Positions 36,146-47,952 of a stretch of DNA of 64,000 bases are shown here, piece after piece. The notes below the pieces were generated by a model. The model worked only from the letters and a program-made list of their open reading frames with translations, was not told the DNA's origin and did no database searches. The stretch's first letter is position 1, and each line of letters opens with the position of its first letter. The translations under genes were made by a program, and so were the position numbers. This DNA comes from Chrysemys picta bellii (taxonomy: Eukaryota; Chordata; Testudines; Emydidae). The stretch is taken from the NCBI RefSeq assembly GCF_011386835.1, contig NC_088797.1, forward strand, positions 100,760,264 to 100,824,263, given 5' to 3'.

Positions 36146-36649
36146 CAGGGGTGAAAGTAAGTTAGGCCACTTGCCGATACCAGGTGTGTGGGGGGGAGGG
36201 GCGCCCTCGGGCAGAAGGGGCGGGGCTGGGGGGTCAGCATCCCTCAACCAGCCCTTTCAGGCCACCTGGCCCGCACTACCCGGGGCTCCCGTGTTGATTT
36301 AAAGGGCCTGGGGCTCCGGATGCTGCTGCTGGGCTCTTTTAAATCACCGGCCACAGGGCAACTGCTCCCTTTGCCCCCGCCCATCGGAGGCTGTGAGGGG
36401 GAGGGGCAATGGGGCAGGGACATTAAAGCACTGCAGGGCCCTTTGCCGCGGCAGCGCTTTAACATTGCTGCGTTCCCCCCCCCACGCCGATTGGGGGGAG
36501 GGGCGTGCAGGAACGTTAAAGCGCTGCCGCGGCAAAGGACCGTCCTTAAAGCACTGCCGCAGCAGCGCTTTAATCGGGGTTGGGTATGGTCCGGTGCGGG
36601 TTCTTACCGGTACGTAGTACCGGCCTGTACCGGCTCACTTTCACCCCTG
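36146..36649. mobile_element. Non-autonomous hAT element (504 bp), CpG-rich, with 8-bp target duplication
   Basis: Termini caggggtgaaagtaagttag on the left, and caggggtgaaagtgagccgg on the right in minus-strand reading. Target copies aaagcatg (36138-36145) and aaagcctg (36650-36657) match 7 of 8. The interior is G+C-rich and holds a perfect 22-bp inverted repeat, 36441-36462 against 36516-36537. A further ttaaagc...gctttaa palindrome lies at 36547-36574. No transposase remains. Frames here on both strands are composition-driven. Confidence 0.85.
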
Positions 36650-36657
36650 AAAGCCTG

Positions 36658-37088
36658 GTTGGAAACAGGCTTCCAAGTTAAAATTTTGAGATAAATTCTG
36701 TTCTTCTCCCATTACACCAATGGAACCAGTGCGGTTCCACTGCATGGGCTAGTGGGCATATGTAGGGTGAACCCCCTTTCCTGATTTGATGTGGCACTTC
36801 AGGACTTCCCTCCAATCCAATGGATGGTCCTTCTGTGGGATATACAGTGTGGTCAGTGGATCTGCAACTACATGAATCCACCAGCCAAGGCCCTACATAG
36901 GTGTCTGTAAAGCAGTATATCAATTTCGTGGCTGCTCCATAGCCATAGCTTCCCAATCCCAGCAGACCTCCCATGTTCACAGCTCACATATTTAGTTTCA
37001 CAGTGAAGCTTTTCTATAAAAGGCAAGTCCATTAAAATACATTGAAGCACATTAGGATCTTCAGTCCAGTCAAAGTAAGTGAAGTTCA
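36658..37088. other. No gene seen
   Basis: No exon or repeat recognised. The overlapping minus-strand frames at 36678-37155 lack domain support. Confidence 0.4.
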
Positions 37089-37100
37089 CTATTAGCAGAT

Positions 37101-37319
37101 GGGTGGGTGAGGTAATATCATTTATTGGACCAGCTTCTGTTGGTGAGAGAGACAAGCTTTCAAGATTACACAGAGCTCTTCTTCAAGTCTAAGAACCCTG
37201 TGTGAGCTTGAGCTTGAAAGCTTGTCTCTCTCACCAGCAGTAGTTGGACCAATAAAAGATATTACCTCACCTACCTTGTCACTAGTATCCTGGGACCAAC
37301 ATAGCTACAACAACACTGC
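37101..37319. mobile_element. PLE copy C: hairpin-forming double tail with target duplication
   Basis: Flanked by ctattagcagat (37089-37100) and ctactggcagat (37320-37331), 10 of 12 matching. The left arm is the reverse complement of the right arm over ggtgaggtaatatc...gagacaagctttcaa against ttgaaagcttgtctctc...gatattacctcacc. The copy then ends with the tail tgggaccaacatagctacaa caacactgc. The hammerhead-like core on the minus strand has box 1 TTGAAGA (37180-37186, first C lost) and GAAA kept (37158-37161). On the plus arm only GAAA survives (37216-37219). Confidence 0.8.
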
Positions 37320-37331
37320 CTACTGGCAGAT

Positions 37332-37819
37332 ATGACTGTCCTTACAATATTTTACCCTCCACAAATTTACATCTAAAATAAATTGAAATAGTCTTATTCA
37401 CTAAAGATACAGTATCGAAGATATCAGTAATTCTAAGTGTCATGTACATAAGAGTGGGAAGAATGCCAGTAAAAAGATGCCATGCAAAAAGGAACTTGTA
37501 GATATTAAATAGCAAGGGGACCAGAATGGAACCCTTGGTAATATCCCCAGAGAGCCACTGAACGTTCAGAAATAGTCATCATATGAATGAAAGAGATATG
37601 TTTGAAACTTGATTTATGCACTGAACCTATCAATAACTCCCTAGGATCATATGGAACTTTAAACACACATACTGTACAATCATCAAATATTCACCAGGAT
37701 AGAAAGAAGCTATAAAAGGTCCTCTCCAACCTAACTAAAAACCCTTCATTGTGAAGCTAGCTAACACTATTTTATTAAGAGTATTCTGACTCACCCCCTG
37801 CTGTGCAAATCTTGGAATA
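37332..37819. other. No gene seen
   Basis: No recognised feature. Confidence 0.4.
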
Positions 37820-37827
37820 ATCTAGTG

Positions 37828-38243
37828 CAGTGGTTCTCAACCAAGGGTACGTGTACCCCAGGAGTATGCAGTGATCTTCCAGGGGGTACATCAGCTCATC
37901 TAGATGTTTGCCTAGTTTTATAACAGGTTACATAAAAAGCACTAGCAAAGTCAGTACAAATTAAAATTTCATACAGACCATGACTTGTTTATACTGCTCT
38001 ATAAACTACACACTGAAATGCAAGTATAATATTTATTTATATTCCAACTGATTTATTTTATAATTATATGGCAAAAATGAGAAAGTAAGCAATTTTTCAG
38101 TAATAGTGTGCTGTGACACTTTGGTATTTTTAGTTATTATTTTGTAAGCAAATAGCTTTTAGGTGAGGTGAAACTTGGGGGTATGCAAGACAAATCAGAC
38201 TCCTGAAAGGGGTACAATAGTCTGGAAAGGTTGAGAGCCACTA
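37828..38243. mobile_element. Non-autonomous hAT element (416 bp) with 8-bp target duplication
   Basis: The left terminus cagtggttctcaacc pairs with the right terminus, which reads tagtggctctcaacc on the minus strand. Target copies atctagtg (37820-37827) and atcttgtg (38244-38251) match 7 of 8. The cagtggttctcaa terminus is the classic form of Charlie-type hAT elements. The interior is AT-rich and has no transposase frame. Confidence 0.85.
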
Positions 38244-38251
38244 ATCTTGTG

Positions 38252-38597
38252 AAAGTCTTGAAGTTGAGACAACTCTTAGACAACTTTGGCCCAAGTTAGG
38301 GTCTAATAAAGAAGGTCACAATCTTCTTGCCACATGAGGATAAATAAAAACTCTTTTATCAACTACTGCTATCTGGATATCCAAAAGCATGTGAAAGTCC
38401 AATCAAACCCTTCAGTTGTACATCTGAAGAAGAAAAGACAGGCATGCCTTTATACAAGGGGCAGATATCATATTCACTATTTCCTCTAGGTGCTTCCCCA
38501 CCCCACTAACATTATCTCAGCTGTCTCAGTTATCTAGACAGAGCCTCAGGCAACTTGCTTTCATTCAAGCCTATTGTTAGCCAGACCTTGAGAACAC
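38252..38597. other. No gene seen
   Basis: No recognised feature. Confidence 0.4.
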
Positions 38598-38600
38598 TAA

Positions 38601-38892
38601 GGCTGGGTCTACACTACCCGCCTGAATCGGCGGGTAGAAATCGACCTCTCGGGGATCGATTTATCACGTCCCGTCGGGACGCGACAATCGATCCCCGAAT
38701 CGACGCTCTTACTCCACCAGCGGAGGTGGGAGTAAGTGCCGTCGACAGGAGGCCGCAGAGGTCGATTTTGCCGCCGTCCCTACAGCGGGGTAAGTCGGCT
38801 GCGATACGTCGAATTCAGCTACGCTATTCACGTAGCTGAATTTGCGTATCTTAAATCGACCCCCCCCCCCCCCCCGTAGTGTAGATGTAGCC
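38601..38892. mobile_element. CpG-dense hairpin-rich Harbinger-like MITE (292 bp)
   Basis: Termini ggctgggtctacactac on the left, and ggctacatctacactac on the right in minus-strand reading. TAA flanks both sides (38598-38600, 38893-38895), as for PIF/Harbinger elements. The interior stacks hairpins: acccgcc/ggcgggt (about 38617-38636), ggggatcgat/atcgatcccc (about 38651-38696, enclosing gtcccg/cgggac), and attcagctacg/cgtagctgaat (about 38812-38841). A C16 run lies at 38860-38875. CpG dinucleotides are unusually well kept, which points to a recent insertion. Confidence 0.8.
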
Positions 38893-38895
38893 TAA

Positions 38896-41800
38896 GAGAT
38901 GGCACCTTCTGGATCTAATTATACTGAGAAAATATTATCAGCATATTTATGGCAAAATCCAAACTGTCTCACTATGTCCACTAGCAGCCTTCCAAACACA
39001 TTGATGCTGCTCTCAGTATCACCGCAGAGATCAAATGCCACAACATGTGTACTTCTTGCTTTAAACCAATCCAGATGATGGATGTAACGAATTTGAATTG
39101 TTACATAAATGTGCTTTTGCAACTTACTTTGCGCTATATATGTCTAATCACATATCAGTGGTTGTTTGCCCAGTTTAGACGAGTAGAGCTCTTTTGCTTG
39201 GGCAATTGACTTCTTATTTTCCACACACAAACTTCTGAGTCTTCTCCAATGTTAGTAGCAAACACTGCAGTCTATGTGGTGCTCACAGAATAGGGGAGCA
39301 TTGCCCACACCTCAGGAAAGTTATCTATACTAACTCTTTAGCATGAATAATCAACTCAATTACTCAGCATCTTCAAAATTTCCAGTTTTCCTATAATCCA
39401 TTACAGGAAGTTTGACATGAATGGCAGATTTTTTTTAAATGTTGTGTTATATAAATGGTCCAATCACAGTTAGCTGACTTCCCCCTTGCCCATTCCCTCT
39501 TACTGTTTGTTAAACGCACTTCCTGAATCTTGTCTTAAAATGAAAGGTAAACTTTTTGTGATAGGAACTCTCTCGTCCTCTGCATTTATACAACACTCAA
39601 TACAATAGGGCCCCCAAGGCTGAGGGCCTTTGCCATTTTCATTTTTCAAACAACAAATGACTAATAAATCATAAATATTAATAAATACTTCCACAATATT
39701 CTCTTATTAATTAGAGGATTCTCTAAGTAATTGCTGGAACTCCCTCCTTTGGAAAATGATTTTCTCTGGAAGTAGAGTTTTTTCCAAGCTAAGGCTATCA
39801 TTCCCTGCGTGAAAGCTGAAATTCCTGATTCAATACAGATTCTCAATGTAACTATGGGATTCTCAAGATAAACCAATAGTTTCCATATAATTAATGGGAA
39901 CCCATGTTAAATACGCTGTTATTTGTGCAACTTCTGAAATCTAGAGCTCAGTACAAGACCCTTTATGCAACTGATGGGTTCTATTGCTAAATAGAGAAAT
40001 CTGTATTTAGCTCACTACTCTGTGACAGACTCTCCTCCTTCTCTAGCTCTCCTTATGCACATACTCCTCCCACAGTCTTCACAAAGTAAAGTTTTATAAC
40101 GTCGCCACCATCTATGGCCTAAGCAATTTCTCTGAAAAGATTTCATCTCAAAAGCCAATTTAACTAAAAACGGTTAATGGTTAAAGTTAAAGCAGAGCTC
40201 AGTATAGGATCAGTGGCACAGTGATATGCAGTCCCTGCCCTGAAGATACTCACCTACCTTTCTAAGGAGCTTTGAGATCTATGTTTGTTTTTTGGATTAC
40301 ACAAGCGCCAGTTATAATTATTAAACAAACATTAGAAAATTGTTAGCTGTTTATATGGTCAAGATAAAGGAAAACGTGAGCAGTCCCCTGTCTTTGGGAA
40401 CATAAATCTACATGAGAGTTTTGAATTGAATGGAATTTGAGACACATTAGATGCAACTGTGTTTTATTTCCTTTGGTTAGTAATGGCTGACTTTTTTCTG
40501 CATTCTCACAGATATCAATGCTATAGATCAGATTCTATATACCAAAAATAAATGAAAGAATAAATACAAATACTTGAAATATGAGTTGACATAACTGAAT
40601 TAACAATTCTGATTAAGCATGTATAAACTGTTATGCAGATACATATTCAGAGAATTTTAGAAATACATATCGTTTAGCTGGAAAATGTACGGTTCACTAT
40701 GAAAATACACTTGGTAATTATTATTATTTACTAATTAAACCACTCTCCCTCCGAACATTTGCAGTATATTGTGCAAGCCTGTAGTATGGAATTCAGTGGA
40801 ATATGAATCCATGGCATACACTGGAATGACTCTACAAATTAAAAAGCTACCATGCATGCACAACAGCCAATTTTCTAAAGAGTGGCAAATGCTTATAAAT
40901 GAAAAAACAAACAAACAAAAACAGATTTAAATCTATATTATGGACTACTGAGCTGTGAAATTTCTCTTTCCTGTCTGTAATTACACTTTTTGAGTTCTAG
41001 AACTGTCAGGAAACACTACAAACAAACAAAATCACCATAACTAACACAGATAAATAGATTTAAGATTTTAAAATTTTATTGAAGTGGCTCACTCAAGTGA
41101 AAGACGAGCAAGGGGAAGTATATTCATGATTATACTCAAAAGGTACTAACTCAAATGCAGACAGGTTGGAAGTGAGCCTCTCACAGCAGTTTGGTAACCT
41201 GTGTGAAACGAACTGCTGTCCTCACTTCAGCTTTTTGTGGACGTGTCCATATCACAAAAAATACAATATTCAGCACTCTTTTCAGAAGTTTATTCCCAGT
41301 ATGGGAGGGAAACTTTCACTTAAGTGATTTCTGTACTTCAATGGAGAGGTTCAGAGTTGTTAATGTGGCACTTTTCAAGGGCATAATTTCATTTACAAAA
41401 TTAAAAAGTAGAAAAACACTGAAATGTGGTAAGACAAGTTTCAGAACACAAAGTTTTACATCTAATCCAAAGTCCACCGAAACCAGGAGTTTATGATGGA
41501 AACGGATACTGTATTGGTGAAAATAGGGGTGGGGAAAGATGAAGACTCACAGTGAATGTGCAAAACCATTACAAAGTATCACAAAGTATTCCAATAACTG
41601 AGGTAAACGTATCTAATCACTGAAAGGCAGTGCCACCATGAGGCCTTACTTGGCTTTGCATCATTTACACTTTCACATTAAGCGGAATTTCAATCTGTAT
41701 TTTCTCTTTTAGTTTCTCTCTTCTTTAAAACTTCTCTCTGCTTTGATTTCTCTTGTAAACCCTTTCGGGATGGAATTCAATTTAAAAAACACCTGGTTTT

Positions 41801-43489
41801 CACACTATATATATCCCAAAAACAAACAGCTTCTTTGTATTACTGCTGATCTGCCTTTGGGGTTTTTAAATGTGTTGACAGGAAAGACTGAAATGGGCAT
41901 CTGTTTTAATACAGACTAGTAAAACTTCTAAAGATATTATGTGGAACTGGTAGAAGTTGTGACTAACCTAGTTCATGCAAGCCATTTGAGAATTACCGTA
42001 ATAAAACCAGTATCAGGGAATTGTGAATGGCATATATTTTGTAACCATTAACTCTGGGCCCTTTCTCAAAGCCAATTTAAGTTTCTAGGTAAATGACTGT
42101 TTGAATCATTTAAATCTCTACCAAATGACAATCTACAACAAAAAAAAACATTTCATCTGAGCCTGTTCACAGCTCCAAAGAGGACCACCAGAAGGATACC
42201 TGCCTCCCCATGTCGGGAGAAAACCTGCACGGTGATTCTCTTTTAGCCTAACAATGTTATTCACTTTCCTACACACTTGAGCACCAACACAAATCAAAAG
42301 AACTGTTACAATTAAAATAAATTACAAGCTTGATATACTCAGATAAACATGTTAGTAGCAAAAAATAATATTTTAGATAATAGAATAATTCTTATGCCTT
42401 TTAAAAGTCTTTCCACTTAGCAAAATATCAATCCTTGCTTTAGGTTTCCTGAAACATTTAAATTATTAAAAATTAACGGAGACTTTTGCAGATGTCACTA
42501 TGACAAAAGAATATTTGGTCTATGATAAAAAAATCTCCATAACTAACCTTTATTTTTTGCTATTCAAGATTTAGGAGTCATAAACATTTCTTGAGTCTTT
42601 AACTTAATTACCAATAGTAGGTGAAAATAATTGTGGTTTATCATGACACATAATTTGCCTGTAACTTGATGCATTGGGCATTGTTTCAAAATCCTTAACA
42701 TCAGTTTGTTGTACTCTTATTGATCTGAGTTGTCACAAGTTCTGGATGTTTTCATTGGTTCATCTGTCAGGGAACCAACCTTTTCACAAAACCTATGACC
42801 TTATAAGAAATAATGTAGGAGATCATCCAATACACGTGGGAGAAATTAGCACATTTTACCTATGGAACCAAACAATACAAAACCATAAATTAATAGGGCA
42901 CCTCCCATTCCTGTTCGGGTTCTTTCTTTTAACATTCTTGAATGCCAGAAATAGTGAACAGAGACAAAGGAAGTTGAAAGTATTTTTTAAATGTTTCCAA
43001 TCATATGTTTAAGAACAAGACCTTTGTTAAATGACAAGTTTGGTTTAGCTGTACCATGACTATCCTCTAAAATGGCTTGTTTTGGTATTGCCTGAACTAG
43101 AGAAAGGTATCGATCAACATCTAGAATTACCATTAATTCAGTGCAATCACCAAGTAGGTATCCATCTCCATGTCTAGTATGAGAGCACCTTCAAGTTTAC
43201 CCAATGATAAACCTTCTTACATGTTAAAGAAAGCCTTAGCATGAGTAAAATAGTATCATATGCATTCTTAGAGAAAATAGTGCAATCTCGTCTTTACAAG
43301 ATAAAATCATCTGAGATATTTCTACCTACCATTCATCCGTCATTTCAGAGTCTATTTTAATAGATGACTCAATGGTAATTAGTTTATATATTTGCATTTA
43401 ATTCAGTGTCAGCTAATGCAAGTAACACTTTCAAAATGTTTTAAATGGAAAAAATAATGTTTCCTAACATTTATAATGAGCTTTTAATC
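38896..43489. other. No gene seen
   Basis: About 4.6 kb of AT-rich unclassified DNA. 40240-40285 (agatactcacctacc...) looks like a strong donor site in antisense, but it belongs to a MIR/L2-like repeat phrase. The frame at 42674-43012 has no splice context or domain. Confidence 0.4.
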
Positions 43490-43620
43490 CTAAAATCATA
43501 AATTGCTTTGCAAATGTGGGTAAGCCTCATTATCTCTATTTTTTAATGAAGGGTAAATCAGAGGTGAAGCCATGGTAAGCAACTTGCTCAAAATCAAGTA
43601 GAAAACAATGCTGTTAAAGA
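43490..43620 (-). repeat. Degraded MIR/L2-like core repeat
   Basis: attgctttgcaaatgtgggt...ctcattatctctatttttta...caacttgctcaaaatcaag follows the order of the MIR/L2 core (cell count phrase, cattttacag region, cttgcccaaggtcac) in antisense, with heavy decay. Confidence 0.45.
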
Positions 43621-43953
43621 ATCATATTTGAGTTTCACATTTCTAAGTAAACAAACAACTAGAAAAAAGAAGAAATACATAAAATGTTAAAATTAGAGTT
43701 TCAAAATGTCTTTGCAGCATGTTAAGACTACAAAATTTTGACACATTAGTTCAAAGGTTTGCTGCAGCTGAACTAAACTACTATAAGTTTGTACTAATGC
43801 ACTTTTGGGAAAAAATTAAAACAATGATAAAGTGAGTCAACTGTGTGGGAGTGGAGACATTTGATTAGAAATGATGCATAAAGTCTGGTGACGAACATAT
43901 ATTTGTACTTTTCCAGAATATTTTAGTAAAGGTGCTTAACGATTTTCAGAGTA

Positions 43954-45380
43954 CAGTCACTCCTCACTTAACGTTGTAGTTATGTTCTTGAAAAATGCGA
44001 CTTTAAGCAAAACTATGTTAAGCGAATCCAATTTCCCCATAAGAATTGATGTAAATGAGGGGGTTAGGTTCTCTAACCACTCAGAGACAGACTTGAAGGG
44101 CAATTTTGCAACAACAAAAATTCAAAAACAGACTCCAAAGAGAGACTGCTGAACTTGAATTAATATGCAAATTAGATACAATTAACTTAGGTTTGAACAG
44201 AGACTGGGAATGGTTGGGTCATTACACTAATTTAATCTATTTCCCCATGTTAAGTATCCTCACACCTTCTATGGGTCATCTCCATTATCACTTCAAACGT
44301 TTTTTTCTCCTGCTGAGGATAGCTCATCTCAATTGATTGGCCTCTTACAATTGGTATGGCTACTTCCACCTTTTCATGATCTCTGTATGTATAAATATCT
44401 TCTTGCTGTATGTTCCAGTCTATGCATCCGATGAAGTGGGCTGTAGCCCACAAAAGCTTATGCTCAAATAAATTTGTTAGTCTCTCAGGTGCCACAAGTT
44501 CTCCTGTTCTTTTTGCGGATACAGACTAACATGGCTGCTACTCTGAAACCTGAATTTAATACTCATACACAGTGATGATGATTGTGAAGCTTGGTTAAGG
44601 TGGTGAAGTCAGAAGGTGGGATATAGCCCAGGGAATGCCTTACTGCTAAATGATGAACTAGCAATTGGCTGAGCCCTCAAGGGTTAACTCTCACACTCTA
44701 CAAGGCAGCAGGAATGGAGGGAGGGGAGACAGCATCGCAGACAGAGACAGAGACACACACCGTGTGTGTGAGAGAGAGAGAGATGCTCATTTCCCCTTTA
44801 AGTAAGCTGACCCTACTCTTAAGTACACTGTCTTGTTAATTAGATCAGCTTGCTGAGACCACAGCTGCTGCCAGCAAGCTCCCTCCGTCCTGAGCCCTGT
44901 CGTGTGTCCCCCCTGCTCTATGGAAGATGGGGTAAGCAGGGTGCAGGAGCAAGGGGGAGGGGAACACCCTGACATTAGCCACCCCTCTTCCTTCCCTCCC
45001 CCCGCCCCCGCACAGCAAGCAGGAATCTCGGGGACCAGCTCCAAGGCAGAGGGCAGGAGCAGCACATGGCAGTGGGGGGAGGGACAGCTGAACTGCCAGC
45101 AATTGATAGCCTGCTGGGCAGCTGCTGCACAGGGAACTTAGGGGAGCAGGGAGCTGATAGGGGGAGCTGATAGGGAGGCTGCCGGACCACCCTGGTTCCA
45201 AGCCACCACCAGCTAGCTGCAACGGGCTGCTCTTCCTGCAAGCAGCGGAAAAAGCAGGCGGCTGCCAAACGACGTTAGAAGGGAGCATTGCACAACTTTA
45301 AATGAGCATGTTCCCTAACTGATCAGCAACGTAACAACAAAACAGCGTTAACCGGGACAACTTTAAGTGAGGAGTTACTG
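43954..45380. mobile_element. Tigger-like (pogo/mariner) non-autonomous element, interrupted by a PLE
   Basis: Left terminus cagtcactcctcacttaacg. The right terminus reads cagtaactcctcacttaaag on the minus strand. TA flanks both sides (43952-43953, 45381-45382), as expected for Tc1/mariner elements. The interior resumes after the PLE near 44552 (aatttaatactcatacacag) and includes a ca/tg and ga microsatellite patch at 44740-44783 and a G+C-rich right half. About 950 bp remain without the PLE. No transposase frame. Confidence 0.75.
44073..44551 (+). mobile_element. PLE copy D nested in the Tigger-like element
   Basis: 5'-truncated PLE of the same family as the copy at 22424. The plus-strand frame 44106-44336 keeps the endonuclease C-terminal pattern (RLQRETAELELICK, then GLNRDWEW). 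The hammerhead-like core is broken in both boxes: CCGATGA at 44428-44434, and AAAA in place of GAAA at about 44452-44455. It ends with the tail gcggatacagactaacatgg...ctctgaaacc. No clean target duplication is visible, and part of the host element seems to have been lost at the insertion. Confidence 0.75.
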
Positions 45381-45382
45381 TA

Positions 45383-47194
45383 TTACTTTTACATATAATA
45401 ATTTTTATTTCTGGAGACTAACAGAAAAAGAAAAATCTTCCATATACGTGGCACCTATGATAGACTTATAATGCAGATCTTAGCCAACAGCCTGAAACTG
45501 GAAGTGAAGTGGATGCTAGTGCAGTCTATTGAAATATGCTTCACTTAACTAGCACTTTGGGGTGCATGAACTACCTCTGCATAGTAGACAGCCACACCTA
45601 TAAAAGGTAGTTGGCTTGCAGCTAGTCCTGGCAACTCACTCAGTTCTCACGGGTGACTCCAAGTAGCTGTGTGTGCTCCACAGTATCATACCCTGGGACC
45701 CTACCTCAGCTGGCATGCTAAACCTAGTGAGGGTAGCTATTGGCAGCAGACATTTATGAAGGGCATTGCCAAGAAGATGTGGTCAAACACTTGGCAAATA
45801 TTAGACCATATAAATCGAATAAGGAATGGAAGTGACTTCATTTGGCCCCATCAGTGTCATTGAGTTAACAGATGGGAATCAAAAAAGAAGATCTAGCATT
45901 TCTAAGTAAGTTAGCAGCTGAGTTTGGCTCTGGCTGAAGCATCTAACTGGCCTTCCAATCAGCCCATATAGAATGCATTCCAGTGATATAATTTGGAGGT
46001 GAAAAAATGTAATTAGGAAGCTCACATCACACAGGAAAAGTTGCACCTCTTAAGCAACCAGAAATAGGAATGTTTGGTCATTGCAGTCGTTGAAATATGA
46101 GCAGCCATAGATTGTAAAGCTCAGCAGAGTGAGCAAATATTACCCACCAACCAAACATTGTTGTCCTAATCCATAGAATTTTAAGGATGAGTGTACTCTT
46201 TCTTAGTGTTCTAAGGTGGAGGGACAAAAGCAAAACTAACTCTGTTTCCATCTCTTTCCCACATGCCACCTTCCACATGCAAAAGTCACACACATTCCTT
46301 TACAGTAACCCCACAACCAAGAGTCTCTTTTGTCTCAATCAAGATTTCTTGTACCGTCCCAATCGACTGGGGGAGGATTCAAATCCTCAGCCTCACACTG
46401 AAAGGAGCCATGTCTTCTCCACCAGCACATCTTGCTGCACAGAGCTGCTCCGGGCTGTGCCAGAGCATCTCAGTGCTCCTGGCAAGCCTGGACAGGAAGA
46501 ACAGCTTGCCTGGAAGAACAGTTGTAAGTGGTGCAGTGGTGGGACATGACCCATGGCTGAAACAGGAAATGGATGTAAGTGGTTCACAGTGACAAGGGCA
46601 GAAAGAAAAAAAAGAGGGTTCCCAGTAGCGGGAAGATAGGGCAACTTTGGGGCTCACTTTAGACAAGAGTCCTAACCTGGCTCTGTCTCCTAGCACCAGA
46701 CATTCCTCTTTCTGCAACAAAACCCCCACAGGGATCTGGATCCCATGCTCAGAAACTGACCGGTCCTTAACACAGCCTTAGAATTATCCAGTTCCCTAAA
46801 GATTAGTACAAGTAAAATTTCTTACTCTTTGATACCATTATTTTGGCTGCAAAAATTTTAAACAAGATCACATGCTCTATATTGTTTATAGAGCTTTGCT
46901 TTCTCCCATTACTACCTGCCTTTTTCAGACATGAAAAATATCACTAATGAAATTTTTATAAAACATTATCTGGGTGCACTCTAGAGTGTACTGTTTTAAA
47001 ATCTCTCTGATCTTCCCCAGATTTTACCTGATTGAGCTACAGAAAATTTTCCCAACTATCACAGTAGAACAATGAAAAATGAATTCTTTCTGTGCCATCA
47101 GACATCACCTAGGGCACAATGTTCTGCCATAATTGTCTACCTGACCTGCTCTTTGCACTTCTCTATATTGTTAAGTCCCATAAGTTTTCACTCT
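45383..47194. other. No gene seen
   Basis: 46187-46729 has overlapping frames on both strands but no recognisable domain or splice structure. Otherwise featureless. Confidence 0.4.
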
Positions 47195-47490
47195 CTAACT
47201 AGTATCTGATGAAGGGATTCTTTTGGTCAATCCCTTGTGTGTGATCTTCCAGCTGTCCAATGGTGTACTGGCTTCATTCTTAACACATGTCCCAGATATT
47301 TCCATCTTCTTTTCTTGGAGGTAAGAAATTGTTGAACCCTCTGACAAATCTTGACATTTGTTATAAATGAATTCATTCCATATAATTCTGAGTATTTTCC
47401 TGAGGCATTTTCTTTCAAAGGCATTTAAACATCTGTCCATACCATTGGTGGATTTCCACCTTTCACATCCATATATTAAGGTGCAAACAA
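47195..47490 (-). pseudogene. Non-LTR retrotransposon ORF2 C-terminal remnant, frameshifted
   Basis: Minus-strand translation shows LIYGCERW at about 47460-47485, then AFERKCLRKILRI, a pattern of the C-terminus of LINE reverse transcriptases (RTE-like or related clades). After a frameshift near 47310-47320 the other frame continues with RRWKYLGHVLRM, the next conserved block. The two frames together show a decayed LINE, not a host gene. The clade is uncertain, and it is not CR1. Confidence 0.7.
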
Positions 47491-47952
47491 CACTTAAATC
47501 TGGCCTGAAATTATAGGTGAGCCTCAGAAGACTTGGAAATCCAAGTCAGATTCTAAATACTCTTATCTAAAACCAGTCTCTTGAGACTACAAACTCTCTC
47601 TTGCCCCTTACAACGTTCTTTGTGCTCTACCCCGCTATGTGATACAACCTCTTCAAGTCTCCTCCAACACAAAAAACCCTGATCCCATAGGTCTTTGGTG
47701 ACCCACTCAATTTTTGTTGGACTCAATGCTGCCACTTTCTCAAATATCTGCCTTTTAGGGCAACCCCAGTACTTGTACCCCTGTTTAAGAGTGTGTGCAA
47801 GAAAAACTGAAATAATCCTGGGATTTCATAAATGCTGATGCTCTCTGGGGTACGAGTACCAGAAAATCCACTAGGTGCTGAAAATCTGAAGAACGGGACA
47901 CAGCTGAGAGGATACTGGGTCCTGCTATTTAGCGGCTGACTCCTGACTCACA
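47491..47952. other. No gene seen
   Basis: May be further LINE-derived sequence upstream of the 47195-47490 remnant, but no motif is readable. Confidence 0.35.

Noticed and set aside
40240..40290. Strong antisense donor gtag|gtgagt
   Set aside because: Lies in a MIR/L2-like phrase (gaagatactcacctacc), a known source of false donors.
42674..43012. 112-codon plus-strand frame
   Set aside because: AT-rich, no domain and no splice context. Length is within chance for the composition.
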